From CAVZBT01 sp963773605 (GTDB taxonomy: Bacteria > Acidobacteriota > UBA6911), in NCBI GenBank assembly GCA_963773605.1, contig CAVZBT010000011.1, positions 124,001 to 188,000 on the forward strand: a stretch of 64,000 nucleotides of DNA, written 5' to 3'. Numbering within the stretch: the stretch's first letter is position 1; every line of letters begins with the position of its first letter. The notes beneath the pieces were generated by a model. The model was not told the origin of the DNA. It saw nothing but the letters and a program-made list of their open reading frames with translations, and did no database searches. Positions 62,661 to 64,000 of this stretch are shown here, piece after piece. The position numbers were made by a program, and so were the translations under genes.

Positions 62661-63665
62661 ATGGATTTGACCACTCGATACATGGGTATGACGTTGCGTA
62701 CCCCACTCGTCCCCTCGGCTTCGCCGTTGTCGGATACCGTCGATAATATCCGCCGCATGGAAGATGCGGGAGCGTCTGCGGTCGTGCTTCATTCTCTTTT
62801 CGAAGAGCAGTTGATGCGCGAACAGGAAGCGGTGCAGCACCACCTGATGTACAGCACCGACGCGTTTGCCGAGGCCCAATCGTTCCTGCCCGCCCCCGAG
62901 GAGTTCCGGGTCGGGCCTGAGGGTTACCTGAACCACATCCGCAAAGCGAAGGAAGCGGTCAAAATCCCGGTGATCGCGAGCCTCAACGGAACGTCTATCG
63001 GCGGCTGGGTCGAATATGCGAAGAAGATGCAGCAGGCCGGCGCCGATGCCCTGGAATTGAACATTTACTACATCCCCACGGAGATGGAGCAGAGTGCGGT
63101 CCAGATCGAGCAGACCTACGTCGATGTCGCCCAGGCCGTCAAATCCGTGGTGAGCATCCCGGTGGCCCTGAAGCTGAGCCCATTTTTCAGTAGCATGGCC
63201 AATGTGGCCCGGCGGCTGGACCAGGCGGGCGTCAACGCCCTGGTGCTGTTCAATCGCTTTTACCAGCCGGACATCGACCTCGAGACGCTCGAGATCAGGC
63301 CCAATGTCCTGCTGAGCACGCCGCAGGCCATGCGGCTCCCGCTGCGCTGGATCGCCATCCTGTACGGCCGCGTCAAGGCCAACTTGGCCGCGACCAGCGG
63401 GATTCACGGCGCCCAGGACGTGCTGAAGGTGCTGATGGCGGGGGCCGACGTCACCATGCTGTGCTCCGCCCTGTTGCGCCACGGCATCGACCACATCCGC
63501 ACGATCGAAACGGCGATGTGCGAGTGGATGGCCGAGCACGACTATGAGTCGGTCACGCAGCTGCAGGGAAGCATGAGCCAGAAGCACTGCTCAGACCCAT
63601 CGGCTTTCGAGCGCGCCCAGTACATGCGCGCCGTCCTGTCCTACAGGCCGCAGCCGACGGCGTAG
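62661..63665 (+). CDS. Dihydroorotate dehydrogenase-like flavoprotein
   Basis: The 334-residue protein has a FMN TIM barrel like PyrD: TTRYMGMTLRTPLVPSASPL, IPVIASLNGTSIGGWVEYAK, DALELNIYYIPTE, SIPVALKLSPFFSSMANVAR, GVNALVLFNRFYQPDIDLET, and ATSGIHGAQDVLKVLMAGAD. It is the class often annotated dihydroorotate dehydrogenase-like; the KxSP motif is kept, but whether the substrate is dihydroorotate is uncertain. No other pyrimidine gene is adjacent. AAGGGAG precedes ATG 62661. The gene follows the Pat-like gene by 94 bases. Confidence 0.87.
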   Translation: MDLTTRYMGMTLRTPLVPSASPLSDTVDNIRRMEDAGASAVVLHSLFEEQLMREQEAVQHHLMYSTDAFAEAQSFLPAPEEFRVGPEGYLNHIRKAKEAVKIPVIASLNGTSIGGWVEYAKKMQQAGADALELNIYYIPTEMEQSAVQIEQTYVDVAQAVKSVVSIPVALKLSPFFSSMANVARRLDQAGVNALVLFNRFYQPDIDLETLEIRPNVLLSTPQAMRLPLRWIAILYGRVKANLAATSGIHGAQDVLKVLMAGADVTMLCSALLRHGIDHIRTIETAMCEWMAEHDYESVTQLQGSMSQKHCSDPSAFERAQYMRAVLSYRPQPTA

Positions 63666-63763
63666 AATCTGGAGGGCGGTGCCATGGGAGCGCATCCCGC
63701 GGCTTCTACTGCATCGGTAGCGTGGTAGGCCAGAGGGCGGCGCCTGGTCGCCGCCCTCAGAGC

Positions 63764-63786
63764 GGCGTCGAGCCGCCGCACTCCAC
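63764..63786. repeat. Intergenic repeat, GCGTCGAGCCGCCGCACTCCA family (best copy)
   Basis: GGCGTCGAGCCGCCGCACTC is followed by CACACC, between the DHOD-like gene and the partial isomerase gene. The 5' part can pair with the GCC side to form a small hairpin. Confidence 0.65.
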
Positions 63787-63789
63787 ACC

Positions 63790-64000
63790 TCAACTCACCA
63801 GCGCCTTCCGCATGTACTCGTAGCACTTTCTTACTTCGGCAACCGTGTCCATCCCGGCTGCGCCGTATTCGTACTCGATGTTGGCAGGAATCTTCCACCG
63901 CTGGTCCCGGAGCAAGCGCAGCACCTCGACGATCGGAGTCTCGCCCTGGCCGAATGGCATGTTCGGGCCATGGTTCTTCTTGCGATCTTTTATGTGCAGG
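63790..64000 (-). CDS. Sugar phosphate isomerase/epimerase, C-terminal end (partial)
   Basis: The last 69 residues run off the right edge. The reading is LHIKDRKKNHGPNMPFGQGE, then TPIVEVLRLLRDQRWKIPAN and IEYEYGAAGMDTVAEVRKCY, typical of the C-terminal part of xylose-isomerase-like TIM barrels (HxKD and IExE metal ligands). Stop TGA at 63792-63790. A related full-length enzyme is at 58454-59422. Confidence 0.82.
   Translation of the reverse strand, partial: LHIKDRKKNHGPNMPFGQGETPIVEVLRLLRDQRWKIPANIEYEYGAAGMDTVAEVRKCYEYMRKALVS

Overview
This window is high-GC, densely packed bacterial chromosome. No phage, insertion sequence, CRISPR array, rRNA or tRNA gene was recognised. The mix suggests an Acidobacteriota member: a large carboxypeptidase-regulatory-domain TonB receptor of the Oar type, a full Bat aerotolerance operon, an ABC permease fused to a CPBP protease, a DUF3106 protein, an MqnD-type menaquinone gene and a stand-alone LigD phosphoesterase. 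That placement is an inference from gene content. Several genes carry single-base frameshifts with both halves otherwise intact, often at short homopolymers, so the sequence probably contains assembly or sequencing indels.

The most interesting content is a set of three genes with an in-frame UGA exactly where the family has its redox cysteine. They are a glutaredoxin-like protein (171-413, UxxC), a peroxiredoxin (31164-31637, U at the peroxidatic position) and a GrdB-like reductase-family protein (30434-31150, UxxC). In each case the reading continues in the same frame with strong family similarity and a hairpin can be drawn just after the UGA, so they are called as selenoproteins. The last two are neighbours on one strand. 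None of the Sec machinery (selA, selB, selC, selD) is in the window.

Layout. 1-5.4 kb (+): end of moaC, Sec-glutaredoxin, an FmdB-type zinc ribbon, an unusual radical SAM protein, mutM, a DnaJ-like zinc protein, hflX and an exported flavodoxin. 5.4-16.3 kb (-): a Gfo/Idh/MocA oxidoreductase, then the Bat operon (transcribed moxR, DUF58, a BatD-like protein, batA, batB, batC, batD, batE) with rho upstream. 16.4-24 kb: TPR protein, LigD-type phosphoesterase, STAS protein and HEAT protein, DedA, TrmJ, a LolA-like exported protein, a phosphoglycolate-phosphatase-like HAD enzyme and MoaB. 24.1-26.1 kb (-): a four-gene sigma/anti-sigma operon. 26.2-30.2 kb: LOG-like protein, HDOD protein plus a GAF/degenerate-GGDEF protein, glucokinase.

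30.4-36.7 kb (-): FmdB, zincin-like protein, Sec-peroxiredoxin and Sec-GrdB-like protein; then yvcK, an unknown gene, a sugar-binding lipoprotein and mqnD, the last three coupled by ATGA overlaps. 37-43 kb: a nucleotidyltransferase-like protein and a hexose/amino-sugar block (PPi-phosphofructokinase, SIS isomerase-like, left-handed beta-helix nucleotidyl/acyl-transferase-like, GlmM) that could link glycolysis to UDP-GlcNAc and the cell wall. 43-50.4 kb: TonB receptor with a strong terminator, a GATase1-like protein, a zinc ribbon, xylulokinase and a DPR-repeat exported protein. 50.5-57.3 kb (-): Tex and a Nat-type ABC exporter with one permease fused to a CPBP protease. 57.5-64 kb: glycine-zipper exported protein, two sugar isomerase/epimerase TIM barrels (one partial), a Pat-like acyl-CoA synthetase/GNAT protein and a dihydroorotate-dehydrogenase-like protein.

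Three families of short, partly palindromic repeats are scattered through the intergenic gaps.
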